DNA of 64,000 bases. It comes from Asterias rubens. Lineage: Eukaryota > Echinodermata > Asteroidea > Forcipulatida > Asteriidae. The notes under the pieces are model-generated. The model searched no databases and was not told the origin of the DNA. It was given only the letters and a program-made list of their open reading frames with translations. The position numbers and the translations under genes are program-made. Within the stretch, counting starts at the first letter, position 1. The number at the start of each line of letters is the position of its first letter. Positions 1-13,300 of the stretch are shown piece by piece. Location: the NCBI RefSeq assembly GCF_902459465.1, contig NC_047070.1:5258554-5322553 (forward strand), written 5' to 3'.

Positions 1-630
1 ATGTACCTATGAGAAAAAATTCTTCGAATTGTAGATGGTCCCATTTTAGTATATGTATAATTGTTGTTTAATCTTCCAGTTGATGTTTTTTTCAACGGAT
101 TTTGTTGCATAACGTACTGATGAAGATTCTTAATCTCGGTGTCTTGAAACACTATTTTTGTCGACTTGAGTATTTCACATGGAACTATTTTGTTGGTTAA
201 AAAAATAATATGACATTGAAACGAAACATGTTGTCTTTTGAGTGATTTTCCAAAGTGTTGGTGCGTCATTGGCGTGGGGGAGAGTATATACATTCATCCC
301 AATCTGCTGGCTTTCAAGCTACTATTGTCACAACATTTTTACTAGTTGAAGTTTCAAGGAGATCAATATTCCATCAATCAAACTTGAAGCAATTACAGTC
401 ATGGATAACAAGTAATTAAAAATCGTATAGGTCCAAATAAAGCAAATGATTGAAAAGTCAGTACAAGTTGGAAGATAAATGAAGAGTGCCTGTACCTGAC
501 AATAGTAGGATTTTGACGCTCCAAGATTGCGAGTCCATTTTCATAGTAAGCTACAAAACACCCTGCAGAATTAAACAACGATAAGTAGAGAGGTGTTGGT
601 ATCTTCAACCTGTAAGCATTTCCAATGAAA

Positions 631-960
631 ACTAGGGGTATTGCTCAAAATAACTGTTACCATAAAAACTTACTTGACAAAAAGCAGTAAAAAATAGTAT
701 AAAACATTGTGAGAAACGGCTCCCTCTGAAGTAACATAGTTTTTGAGGAAGAGATAATTCTCACTCAAATAACAATTCAGACCTGAAGCATTTTGTTAGG
801 CATCTGAAAGCACACAAATTGGTGCAACAAGGGTGTTTTTCTTTCATTTTTCTCCTTGCCACTTCGCTGACCAATTGAGTCCAAATTTTCAAAGAGTTGG
901 TATTTTATTTGGGATAATGGTTTCTGACAATTACCAAACGTGACCAGATGCCTTTTAAAG
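631..960. mobile_element. MITE family 1, diverged copy
   Basis: Shares TATAAAACATTGTGAGAAAC, GGCTCCCTCTGAAGT, GCATCTGAAAGCACACAA and CAAGGGTGTTTTTCTTTCAT in order with the other family-1 copies. The ends are worn. Confidence 0.75.
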
Positions 961-1382
961 AAATATCTTGATGTTATGCTTTTATTTATATACGTTATTT
1001 ATATACTTCATCTGTAATTGATGTCCAGCACTGCTTTCCACAGGAGGCCCTCAGGACAAACAAACTGTATTTTAATAAATAAATAAAACATTTTACATCA
1101 TCAAAATTGTTAAAGAGGAAGACACCATAATCTCCATAACAAAAGATTCATTACAAATAATTCGAGATTAAAAATAGGCCACAATAATCCAAAGGTTCTG
1201 GACATACCACACATCTATCAATGACTATACAGGGACATTAAACAAAGCCACAAAGCAAGACGTCTGTCATTTTGGAATCGATGTTATTTGTATTAATCGT
1301 GATAAATTGTTTTTACAGTATTTAATAGACGTTAAATTTGCATCGGGATCAAGAATATTAATTTAGTTTTGTACCCTTTCAC

Positions 1383-1497
1383 CAATGTATACTCAGTACT
1401 TTCCAAAGTTCTGTGAATAAATCACAGGCATATTACTCGGGAAAGTACCGAGTATACAGTGCTAACAGTAATACGCATCGGTGTAAGGGTCAAAACC
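1383..1497. mobile_element. Short SINE-like repeat (GTATACTCAGTACTTTC family)
   Basis: Begins GTATACTCAGTACTTTCC and ends GAAAGTACCGAGTATACAGT. It shares these termini and the GGCATATTACTC core with 2592-2732 and 23168-23245. Confidence 0.5.
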
Positions 1498-2591
1498 AAA
1501 AGTAATAAAACTTGATTGTTTGGTCGTGTACCACTCTGTTCAAGCTCAAGTGCGCGATGCGTACGACTACAAAAGGGTTTTGTTTTATGAAAATAGAATC
1601 AGCTTTTGCATACTGCTTACGAACCAAAATGAACGTTATGAAACGGTGCAAAAAAGTTAATAGACCGACATTTTCGACCCTAGCAGAGTATTATAACGTT
1701 TCGACTTTCTCGTCCTTTCTCGATTGCGTTAGACTAAAACAAATAATATGTATTACATTCGTCTTTCGTGAAAAATAGCCTATTTTAACAAAATGACAGC
1801 CAACCTTACCAGTATCATCCAATGATATGCCGTAGGTGTTGAACTTTCCCCATACAGTACCGCTCCAGAACCGCAGTGTAGCATCGATCAAGTAACACTT
1901 GCACAAATTTATAGAAAAATATCATCCAATTTCATCTAAGGTTGTGCGCAGACGCAGCAAAAGGTTCAAGTAATCTGATTGGACTAGACTGACTGTACAA
2001 TTTAAATATGTCATCCAAAAGGCACCTCCCATTATTCATTTAGACTCGTCTGATTGGCTACAAGCAGATTGTGGTAAAACATTATCAGCAATTTACACAG
2101 GCAAAACTTAATATTTATTGAAAGAACACGTGGTTCTGATTATAACGTTTTCTGGCATCTCGTATGCTGCTAGTATGACTTGCATGATAGATTTTCCCGG
2201 TAACTTTTAGCAAAAATGGGAGTCTATGTCACTTTCACGTATTGATATTTAAGCGAACTACAGTTGCTTTTACAGCAACATACCACTAAAATATACAACC
2301 GTCAGTGTCTGTGCCGACTGCCTTTGCTTGAACATCGTACTTCAGGAACTTGCGACAAAGTGAACAGTAATTCCTTCCCATTTCGCTGTGGGCCACACAA
2401 TGCATGATGTTGTGTGAAAAAAAATATTATTTTGAAAGTGGGAACATTGATATGTTAATAAAATTAATTCATATTGTTTACAAGTGTTTCAAAGATGGCA
2501 CGTATCTTCATCGTGTGTTGGGAGTGATTAACAAAATTTATATTTAAAAGCTGTTAAATATGCATTGGGATAGAGAATAATTTTTTTTTTA

Positions 2592-2732
2592 AGCACTGTA
2601 TACTTGGTTGGTAAGAAACTGCTCTAGAATTGCGAGGGTCGTGGGTTTGAATCCCACTGAGTAATATGCCTATGATTTTTGGGAAAGTACAGAGTTTACA
2701 GTGCTTACACACATCAGTGTAAGGTTAGAAAA
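2592..2732. mobile_element. tRNA-like SINE, GTATACT family
   Basis: Contains a box-B-like GTGGGTTTGAATCCCACTGA about 50 bp after an AAGCACTGTATACTTGG start. It ends AAGTACAGAGTTTACAGTGC. The box B supports a pol III-derived element. Confidence 0.55.
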
Positions 2733-3387
2733 CAAAATTATGACAAGGTTTTATTTGTTATTGACAAATTGCTGTTGGACCAACCGCCAAGCCAAGCCAA
2801 TACTAGACTTGAAGTCAAGACGGTAATTGTTAAGCGCGGTGTGTAGTTACAGCGCGGCGTAGCTACGGGGACGATACACACACCCTCGATCCCAGTATAT
2901 ATGTGTGTGTGAGTCAGTCGCAATTACTGCCTCGCGCTACCTACGACTGTTGCATGTGTAACATCACACTGTGACTGTTGCATGAACGGCCGACAAATAG
3001 GCAGCGCCTAAAGCCTTGTTATCAAGTCTAAGCCAATACCTGTATCATGTCTTAATCACCCTGACAATAACAGATTTTACTTTCTCCTTTTTTTTTTTAA
3101 CTCTGATCACATAACAACAATTAATGACACAAAAAGAAACAAAGTGACATTTCAAAAACATTCAAATATTTATTTTGAGTACAAGTTGGGACAGCGGATC
3201 GTACAAGTTTCGTTGGTCGAAAGCAAAGACTACAAACATCAACTATTGCATTTACTTTACAACTGAGGTGCCTCTGTTTGAAAAAGTGGTTAGCCGCAAA
3301 ATTACATAAAATAGTGGTGATTTTGCTCAATATAAACCATTATTAGAATGATGGAAAGTTGTACAGCGAAATGAAACAGCAACAATG

Positions 3388-3588
3388 CCCAGATTCATAG
3401 AGCTGCTTTTACAAACAACAAATAATTGCTGAACAGTTTTCTGCTTTAGCGAAAAAAAAGCACGATATGAGTCACAAATGGGACAAGGAGAATGGTATTC
3501 TCGCTGGTTACCTTATTCTGGTAAGCATAATTTTGTTTTGCTTAGCATATTTTTGTGCTAAGGCAGCTCTATGAAATTGGGCCCAGGT
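3388..3588. repeat. Dispersed inverted-repeat element (TTTCATAGAGCTGCTTAAGC family)
   Basis: Starts CCAGATTCATAGAGCTGCTT and ends GCAGCTCTATGAAATTGGGC, so the ends are inverted repeats. An internal GGTAAGCATAATTTTGTT is shared with copies at 7098, 7372, 22376, 37572 and 38190. Confidence 0.7.
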
Positions 3589-4372
3589 CGTAATGTGTGC
3601 TGACTCCATCTGGACTTATAATCGTCACACGAGGCTTGATGTGTACGGGGGTGCATCTCTAAATATACAAACAGTTGCAGATAATTTTTTCTGCTTGGAA
3701 GAAATGTTGCTTTGACACGAAAGAACGTCCTAAAAGTGGTGTCCCAGCTAGTTGAAGAGAGGAATAGTATCCATAAACTCTGAATCACAATAGCAGACTG
3801 ATGCTGATCGCACCAAATTTGTCTGAACACATTCTGCTCAAAATTGCTTGAAAATAATATCTGTAACGTTTGCTGAAGCAAGAGCGACCCCCTGCTCTAA
3901 TCACTAAGCCTGAAAAAGAAATGTCTGGGTGGCTAGTACATTGAGGTTTGCACAATGGAGAGAAATCCTTGCCTCTTAATTTTGAGCTAGATATTTATAT
4001 TTTTACTTTCTTTGTACTCTTCATTCCTCTGCAGACAAAACCCATAAGCAGTAGAAAATCAAAAGATCTTGGGTTGGTTTGCACTGAAAGCATGATGTTT
4101 ATCCTACTTTTACACATCAAGAAAACAACATAATGTAAAGATCCAGAAAATGCCAGGCTTATTCTTTTTCAACGGACAATTTTTCGCCAAAAACTTGAGG
4201 GTTTTATTTATCTGGTCTCCAACATGTCAGGTCTTCAGTATAGCATGACTTTCATTTGCTTAATACGATTTCATTATTTTAGTGTTTTTAATTAATTTCT
4301 AAAGTGTTAAGCCCTAGAATTTCACAAGTATGGACAGGTGTAGTTTTTTTATAGATATAAATACAAGTGGAA

Positions 4373-7300
4373 TCATTTCTTATCCTTGGACTTGGCATCC
4401 TCTTTTTTCTTCTCCTCTGACTGCTGTTGTTGTTGTTGGGTCAGCGTACCCATTGCGTCTCGTACAGCCTCGCTGGAGATGTCTACACCAGGGAGGTTCT
4501 CCATGACGCTCTGGAGGAAAGCTGGGTCGGACATCAGCTCGGAGAAATCCTCATTCTCACCCTCAGCCTGTTGACACAAGAAGAGTACAATTGAATACAA
4601 AACAACCTTAAAGGATTTTGGATGTTCATGATATTTTTATGTGAAAGGTAAAAAGTCGCAAGATTTGACCTACTTCAACTCAAACAAGATGGTCAAGTAA
4701 AAGGTATCAGACCAAATTGACATTTCCCAATGTTTCCCACGTTAGCAAAGCTGAAGCCAAACAGTCTTAGATTTGGAATCTGTCATTAGCTCAATGGCTT
4801 ACAAAGCCTGCATTTATTTATTGAGAGAAAGGGACCCACCTTAGAAGTTTCTCCGTCCATGCTGACCGGCGTATCAGTCTCCATAGGGATTTCACTGGCT
4901 GCACTGTCGCTTATCAAACCGGAAAGCTCTGAAAGTAGTTTACAAACCTTGGAGGTCATCACATTATTTTATCAATTTCCATTATGGAAAATTCAAATTA
5001 GTGAATGTTAAAATAGGATGTGGAAAGATATACAGAAAACCCTCTGGTTACCATGATGGTCTGGAGGTTAGGTTTTTTCGATGAGCTGTAAGATTAATCA
5101 AAAGATCAATCAATCAATCAAAAGAAAGCTCTGAAAGTAGTTTACAAACCATGGAGGTCATTGTTTAATCATTTCCGCAATGGAATTGATAATGTGACCT
5201 GTGACATCACATGTTTACAAAAGAGCCACAGAGCTTGGACTTCCTGCAGGCACGATTTGTACACAGCATTATGGAACAAAACATAAAATCTTATATTTTA
5301 TGAAGATTGCACTGTCTAATTCCTATCAACTTTTGATATGATGAAAGAGGGCACGTCTCAAAACTTGTCTAGCTTTTACTTTCATAACTCTTGGATTTAT
5401 GTTGAAATTATGCCGCAAAATGTCAACTTCCCATAGGACCTGTGTAGTATATTGCCTGCCAGAATACCCGAAGAATGCACAAGGTCACACTTATTGTAAA
5501 CAAAGTTCACATGGTCTATATGAGAAGCAACTATTATTATTACTATTGTAACAAAGAGAGACAGTGAGACCAACCTGAGCTCTGTGCGAGAGACATTTGC
5601 ATAGCGTACGCAATCTGCTCCTCTTCTGACATGGTGTTGAGGTCTGGCATGGGTGTCTCCATTGCGCTGGGGGCATCAGGGTCCATCGACATTGCCAGAG
5701 CCTGCTCTAGTAATGCCTCTTCCGAATCAGCTGCAGACAGAATATTAAAAAAATTAGTAATATTTCTCAATTTATTTCCATACTTCGTGAAAATTTCCAA
5801 ACAGTACATAGCCAAAACATCAATTGAAAAGGAACACTACAGAATTGGTAAAGAAAACTTGTCCAAGATCACAGATTTACATAAAACTTACCTGGTCTAA
5901 TGATAATGATAGTAGAAAACATCACTTGAAATGTTTCTGTCTGAAATGTCATATTTGATGAAAAAACTGATTTGGAGTTTATCACTCAGTGAGCGTTTAA
6001 TTTTCAATCGATGTCATGCAAAATGTGTAATCAGTTTTTCACTACTTTTTCATGAACCAGATGGCCGATCGATCTCAAACTTCTACAGGTTTGTCAGTTT
6101 GTGTATAGACCAATCCGACGAAACAAAATTGGTTGCGCCCTCTTTTAAAAAATTAACAACTGCGGTGTCTTTTTGTGCACAATCTAGGCACTGAAGACAC
6201 CGCATCAAATGGCGCGCGGTGCTCAACACTTGCACGCCCTGTGTACATGGTGGATTACATGAAGTCCTTACACTGCCAGCGACTGTTTTGTTAGCAAAAA
6301 CTAATTCTGTAATGCTCCTTAAAAGAAGTAACCAAAAACGTAATTTGTTTACCAGGCAGGTCAATTAAATTAAGCAAGGAGGCATCATCTAAAAACCGAG
6401 GCTTGTGGTGAGACGCTTGTGGTGAGACGCCTGATGGACAGACAAACAGAACATAAACAGGAACAAGAACGTACGGACAGACAGCTTGATCAAAAACAGA
6501 AATGGGCTCAAATTTTACTGAACCAGAATTTGTTTTACAAGATCAGGTTTAAAATTTAAAAAAAATTCTGTACAGTTCAACTTCTTGACTGCAATTATTG
6601 ATATCACAAAATAACGATAAAATTTTTAAAGGTAAAGTAAGTGAAAGGGTATGTTTATCTAAATATTATATTATTATCTCACATACCCACTGGTCTATTT
6701 AGACACAATCAGAAAAACCATTTACAATCAACAACTCCAAACCCAACACAACCAGACATACTGAAGCTTGGAAAACAGCTCCCCAAGATGAAAACCTTGC
6801 TAAAGATCTCGAGTTTCTCTCTTACCTGGCGCTTCTGTAGTAGGCTTGGGTGTGGCATCCTCCATGGGCGTCGCATCCCCTGGCTGGGTGGTATCTTCCT
6901 GTCGTTGTCTTTGCTCCTCCATGGATATACGCAGAGCCTGCAATGTGTCAACAATTAAAACCTCTTTAATTTCTACTTAGCAAATGAATTTTCTATGAAA
7001 CACAGCCAATACTTATATAAATTTATATGTTTACGCTTCGACTAGTATCACTAGTCATCCTCAGAATGAGGCACCACCAACTTCTGATTCAATAACTTGG
7101 CCCAATTTCATAGAGCTGCTGTAGCAGAAAATATTCCTTAACAACTGTCTGCTTAGCATAAATGCGCAGGTCACCAGTCACAAATTGTACATGTGAAATG
7201 ACAGTTTGGTTGGTAATCTTATTCTGGTAAGCATAATTTTGTTGTGCTAAGCTATTTTTGTGCTTAAGCAGCTCTATGAAATTGGACCCAGGTCACAATT

Positions 7301-10300
7301 GAAATTGAGCAGACAATTGTTTTCATTCACTACCACGCTGGATCACCTTATGTTCTCAATTGTGATATGGGCCCAATTTCATAGGGCTGCTTAATATAGC
7401 TTAACCATTTTCTGCTTAGCAAAAATCAGCAGGATACCAGTCACAGATTGTACATGTGACATGGTCATTTGACTGGTAACCCTGTTCTGGTAAGCATAAT
7501 TTTGTTGTGCTTAGCTACTTTTTGTGCTTAAGCAGCTCTATGAAATTGGACCCAGGTCACAATTGAAATTGAGCAGACAATTGTTTTCATTCACTACCAT
7601 GCACGAGACCTGATGCACCCGACGTCATTTTAGTGTGGCGCTTTTATATGGCACCCTCGTCTAGAGGACAAATTGAGATTGTTCATTGGCCAACCTTGTG
7701 CGCCATGCGTTCAACCGCTAGACTGAGTCATCATCGATTTACCTCTAAGATGGCAGATGGATGATGTCAATGTATAAGGTCTATTCAAACCAATTTTCTT
7801 TGCAAATAATAAAATTACCATGGCCAGTTCTGGATCAGTAGATGGGTCGAAACCAAACTCAAAGTCACCACCGGTGCCTGGTAGTCCGGGGACTGCCCCC
7901 GTTCCATCTTCGCCAACGATGATGGGAGAGTTCATGAGGGCATCGGAGAGGAGGGTCCCAGGGGGAATTGTGACGAGATGGGACCTGTGATATAAGTCAA
8001 GAGGTTGGGTTAACACAACCTTATTTAGGTTTGAAAAAGCTCACTCAGATGTATAGATGGTTTATCTGACCATTTAAAGCCATTATACACTTTCGGTACA
8101 GAAAAAAAAAAAAGTTCACAGATTTACAAATAATTTACAGGGTTTACAGAAGGTAATGTTGAAAGACTTATCTTGAAATATTATTCCATGAAATGCTTTA
8201 CTTTTTGAGAAAACATTAAAACAATATCAATTCTCGAGAGCGAGGATTTACTTTAAACACATGTCATGACACCGCGAAACGCGGGGAAACAAGGGTGGGT
8301 TTTCCCGTTATTTTCTCCAGACTCCGATGACCAATTGAGCCTAAATTTTCACACGTTTGTTATTTTATATATAAGTTGTGGTACACGAAGTGTGAGCCTT
8401 GGACAATATTGTTTACCGAAAGTATCCAATGGCTTTAATTCCCCTTAAAATTTTGCCTAAATAATATCCTTTTCGTTTTAGAAAATCAACAAACCAAATT
8501 TTTGCAGTTTCACAATATAATTTAAAAAAAAGGACATGGTTAAACAACTTCACTTCTTCAACTTTCTCAACCATCCCTTTATATAACAGGGATAAGATTA
8601 TGATTCCAGGCATCCTGACGATGACCAGAGTAAGCTAGTCAAAACATTGAGACCAATTCAGAACTCGCTCATTGTCAAAAGATTTTAGCCATAAGAAAAA
8701 GTATCCACAGTTGAGTGCAACTACATCCACTTACCCTGTGCCATCACTGCCATTGATAGTGTCTATAAATGCAGTCAGCTTGTCTGTGTTAGCTTTCTGT
8801 AGATGAAAGAAAAGAAGAAGAAAAAAAAAAAACTATTGGTAATTACTCAAAATAATTATTAGCATAAAACATTACTTGGTAACGAGTAATAGGGAGCTGT
8901 TGATGGTATAAAACATTGTGAGAAACGGCTCCCTCTGTAGAAGCGTAGTTTTCGAGAAAGAAATAATTTTCCACGAATTTGATTTCGAGACCTCAGATTT
9001 AGAAATTGAGGTCTTGAAATCAAGCATCTGAAGGCACACAACTTCGTGAGACATGGGTGTTTTTTCTTTCATTATTATCTCGCAACCTAGACGACCAATT
9101 GAGATAAAATTTTTCACAGGTTTTTTATTTTATGCAATGTTGAGATGCATCAAGTGAGAAGATTGGTCTTTGACAATTACCAATTGTGTCCAGTGTCTTT
9201 AACCCTTGATCAATGTATAATTCTGAAACAAAGATTGGTGCAAACATACAACTAGAAAAAACAATTCTGATGAATCCATAAGATATTTGTAAAAGATAAT
9301 ATCTACTCACATCTTCACCAAAGTTTACAAGGTCCACGTTGACTTTTTCTTTCTTCAGCTTTTTCGCTAATTTGACTAACTATATAGGAGAAAAACAAAT
9401 ACATTAAGTTATTACGGTTAACAGAGTGTTGTCCTCATTTGATTTTGGTGATGTAACGACGCACATTGTTCTTGCTGTATTATGTTTTCCTTTACAAACC
9501 CCAGATTTGAATCCCATCCAAGGATAGTACCTGCTTTTTTTTTTTTTTTTTTTGCAGGACCTGGAACAGAACTTGAACCTGCGACCTCAGAGCTATCTAG
9601 CCCTACAATGGCAGTCTATATTTTGTCAACATCTCTGTTCGGGCTGCCAGTCACAAACATTCAACCTTAAAGACTCACACCAAATTTTGTTATACAAGCA
9701 GCAAAGGGATCACCCCAAGGGGATGCAACTGTTATTTTTATTTTTATTTTTTTGTCAGACTCACCTCCTTGTCATCATTTAATATTGGACTTCCTACAAA
9801 TGCGATGATTCTCATGCGGTGGTTCTTGCCCATTCTATGCTTCAACGCCAACTGTGAAAACAATATTGGATTGGAAATATGTTACATTCACATTTCTCCT
9901 GTTATCAGTGTATTACTTGAGATAACCAACCCATACATCACTTTGCCACAACAGTGGCATTTTGAGGTACACAAATGCTGATGTAGAGAGCAGAGCCACT
10001 GCCCGAAGTGCTTCAATGAGAGTGGTAAACTGGAGAAGCCACAAGCTGTGCTCCATTAGGCGCCGCCCAAGACGCATGTGTGAGCAAGAACACGTGAGCC
10101 TCTCCAATGCCTTTCTACACAACTCTGCAGCGCGCGCCAAACATATGCGCATGCATGTCGGACTTTATTTGTCGGACCTTCGTTGCGTTGTGATTGGTCA
10201 ATACACAATGGGGGCAGAGCTTATGGATCGGTCTATTGACTTTGTGCCACTGTTGGTACAGATAAGGTTATATATAAACCGTGGTCAATTTCTGCAGTGG

Positions 10301-13300
10301 CAGTCTGTGGCAATGGGTGATCATACATACAATACAATGACAGTGTCACATGAATTAATTCAACGTTGTTGTGTATAGCGCATGGGGGATTTTGTGGCAT
10401 CTTCATCCTGACCATGGTCTTACTGTGTTATACAAAAAATACAAACTAATAATATAGTACTTTCTAGTACATGTTTGGAAAGGTTTTCATTAATTTGGGT
10501 AATCTTACATGAGCAACACGAATCCCTGTGATGAAACTTAAGTCCCCCTTGGGCTGAGCCTGGTGTAGACTTGCTAAAATACGTCCAACATCGGAAGATA
10601 GCGTTACCAATACCTTCACACTTAAAAAGGGGGGAAAATAATGAGAAGAAGACACAGAGTTTATAGAAATCCAAGCTGTCTGGAAAACAGAAAAAGGGCC
10701 GGAATTATGCCACAAGTAGACTCAGTTTATATTCCTTGTGAAGAACTTTCCATACCTATGGGAATTCCACTATAATAATTCAATGCAAACACATCTCTCG
10801 AAGACCAGCTTTCCTCCCCTCAGAAATTAAACTGCTTGCCAGACAGGCTGAACTACTGGAACAGTTTAAAATAAGTAAACACACACTCTCTAAAACAATT
10901 CCCTTGATTTGGGGTTTAATACAAAATGATTGGCATCCTAAAAATACAATGGTGTGCCACACAACATGTTCACAAACATTTCTTTCTTTCATGCCTATTT
11001 CATTCTACTGCGGGAGGAAAGATAAGACTCTTTACAAACTTAGCCACTTCCCAACCAAGACCATAAAGATCCAAATGAATATTGTTTAATTGGAGTGAGG
11101 ACTAATTAAACTGATGATGCTTTACTTAGAATCAGGCATACCGTATGTATCTAGCAGTTTGGGTTTGAAGTAAAACCATATGGCATTCCTGAGTTATTGT
11201 AAAACTAGATAGCTAGTTGTTTTTATTAGAGATCGCCTTACATCACGGCTGGACAGCCGCTTCAAGGTGAGCCTGGCTACACTTCACTGTTTTAGGCCGC
11301 CGACCAAATCAATTCTCTCAAGGGGCACGTTGCTACCTACTCATGAGGCCTGAAGTAGGGTTACCCCCTTCACAGGATGTAGGCATGGGTATCATCCACT
11401 AGGAGTCTGGCTGGTAGAAGAGAATGCCCTACCTTCAAACGTTTGATTGAGATAAACTTACTTGGCAAGAGTTATAAGCCCAACAGTGTTTTCCACGTTC
11501 GAGCGTGTCTTAGAAAGACAGATGAGGTTAACAGCATCTTGCTGGGCCTGGATGCGGGTTGGAATAAAATCTCCATTTCTCATGTATTCACTTGTATCCA
11601 CACTGTAGGAAGAATAAGACAAGCATGTTGTTTATTTTTCCCAAAGGAAAGTAAAGAACACTGAACAACAAATCATTCAGGCACATTTATCAAAGAACTA
11701 AGAACACAAAAAAAAAAGTTGATCAAAAGAATTCTGCACTTACATGCACATGCCAGTAACATCATTTTTATCCCTGAAGCATACTGTTCTTTCTTATTTA
11801 TCTTTTATTTGAGTGTTTATATTTCTTTGAAAAGCATTTTAGAAATATTCAGTTGTCTAATATAGCGATACGTATGTTCCGCATACTGTTTCATAATTAA
11901 TCTTAATGACCAGAGTTAAGTAACACTATAAACAGGACCATACAAATACCATTCCTCAAGAGAAATGATTGCTGTTATAAAATAATGCCTAAGCTAAAAT
12001 GATAGAATAACATTCAAAGAACTCACAAATCCTGATGCAAATCATCAAAGAATAAATTTGAATTTTAAAAATAAAGCTGCAGTGAATTGAGGTTCCATCC
12101 CCCATCCTGCGTTCTGTGTATTGTTTTCCTAATAAAACAATAACAATGATTTATACGATAGAGGGTTTACGATAAAGGGCACCAGCAATAAATTTGTTCT
12201 TGAACTTGCGGCCAAGTAGTTCAAGGCAAAAACAAAATCCGCCATACATCCCCCCACTCCCCAAAATGGTTGCGATATCATAACTCTCCTCGCATCGCTT
12301 TGCAAACACTTTATTTGTTGGTTGGACTAAACCATTCTGTGAAAGGGGTGTTACAAAGCAGTGCGTGCGCGCTGTCCTTTTACATTGCCCGCCGTTCACT
12401 CATAACTTTATGGCGCGCGCGCACTGCAGCGCTGCCCTGTAACACCCCTTTCACAGAATGGTTTAGTCCAACCAAAAAATAAAGTGTTTGTAAACCTGGG
12501 AATTCGCTCCAGGATCTGGTAAGTTTTTTTGTCCTTTTTTTCTTCAAAAATATTTTCTCAATGGTGTTTTGAGTGTTCATTAGACATAGAGTATTAATTT
12601 GCGCACCTAGAATTTGGGTCATGACTTTTGAAAGTGGTATTTTTTTTGTGTCATGACTTTTGAAAGTGGTAAAAATGGGGCAAATCTGGTAACTAGCTGT
12701 CAAAATTATACGTGTTGGACCAGATTGTCGTTTGCCGCTCGAGAGAATCTCGTAACCCTCCGGCCTGGCGGCCATTGGGAGGAGCGTTACGTTATCGCAC
12801 CTACCCCCCCCAAAAAGAAGCGGGCGGGCCGATAAACAATTTTTGTGTTTTTTTTTTTGCCTTTACCCAGCTTTAAAGACAGTGAACACTATTGGTAAAT
12901 GTCAAAGACCAGTCTCCTCACTTGCTGTATCTCAACATATGCATAAAATAACAAACCTGTGAAAATTTGAGCTCAATCGGTTGTCAAAGTTGGGAGATAA
13001 TAATGAAAGAAAAAACACCATTGTCACACGGAGTTGTGGGATTTCAGATGCTTGATTTTGAGACCTCAAATTCTAAATCTGAGGTCTCAAAATCAAATTC
13101 GATTAAAATTACTTCTTTCTCGAAAACTACGTCACTTGTTTTATACTAGTATAAACCTCTCCCTATTACTCGTTACCAAGAGGGTTTTGTGCTAAGTAAT
13201 TACCAATAGTGTCCACTGCCTTTAAAGGGAAGTTTGGTTTCTAAATAAAATCAAAAAAAGGTTTTTGTTTTTTGTTTTTTCAATCACAAATTCTAAAACT

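Larger units (their letters stand above)
1..4372. other. Gene-free flank downstream of PSMD4
   Basis: No conserved coding exon is visible. Contents: a diverged hairpin MITE (631-960), two copies of a tRNA-like SINE (1383-1497, 2592-2732) and a copy of the TTTCATAGAGCTGCTTAAGC inverted-repeat family (3388-3588). The rest is unassigned AT-rich sequence. The PSMD4 3' UTR probably occupies about 4180-4372. Confidence 0.6.

Noticed and set aside
9962-10378. 138-aa plus-strand open frame
   Set aside because: It overlaps a dispersed repeat (inverse copy at 45685-45880) whose other copy does not keep the frame.
12380-12775. 131-aa minus-strand frame
   Set aside because: Half lies in the foldback MITE and the rest has no recognisable motif.
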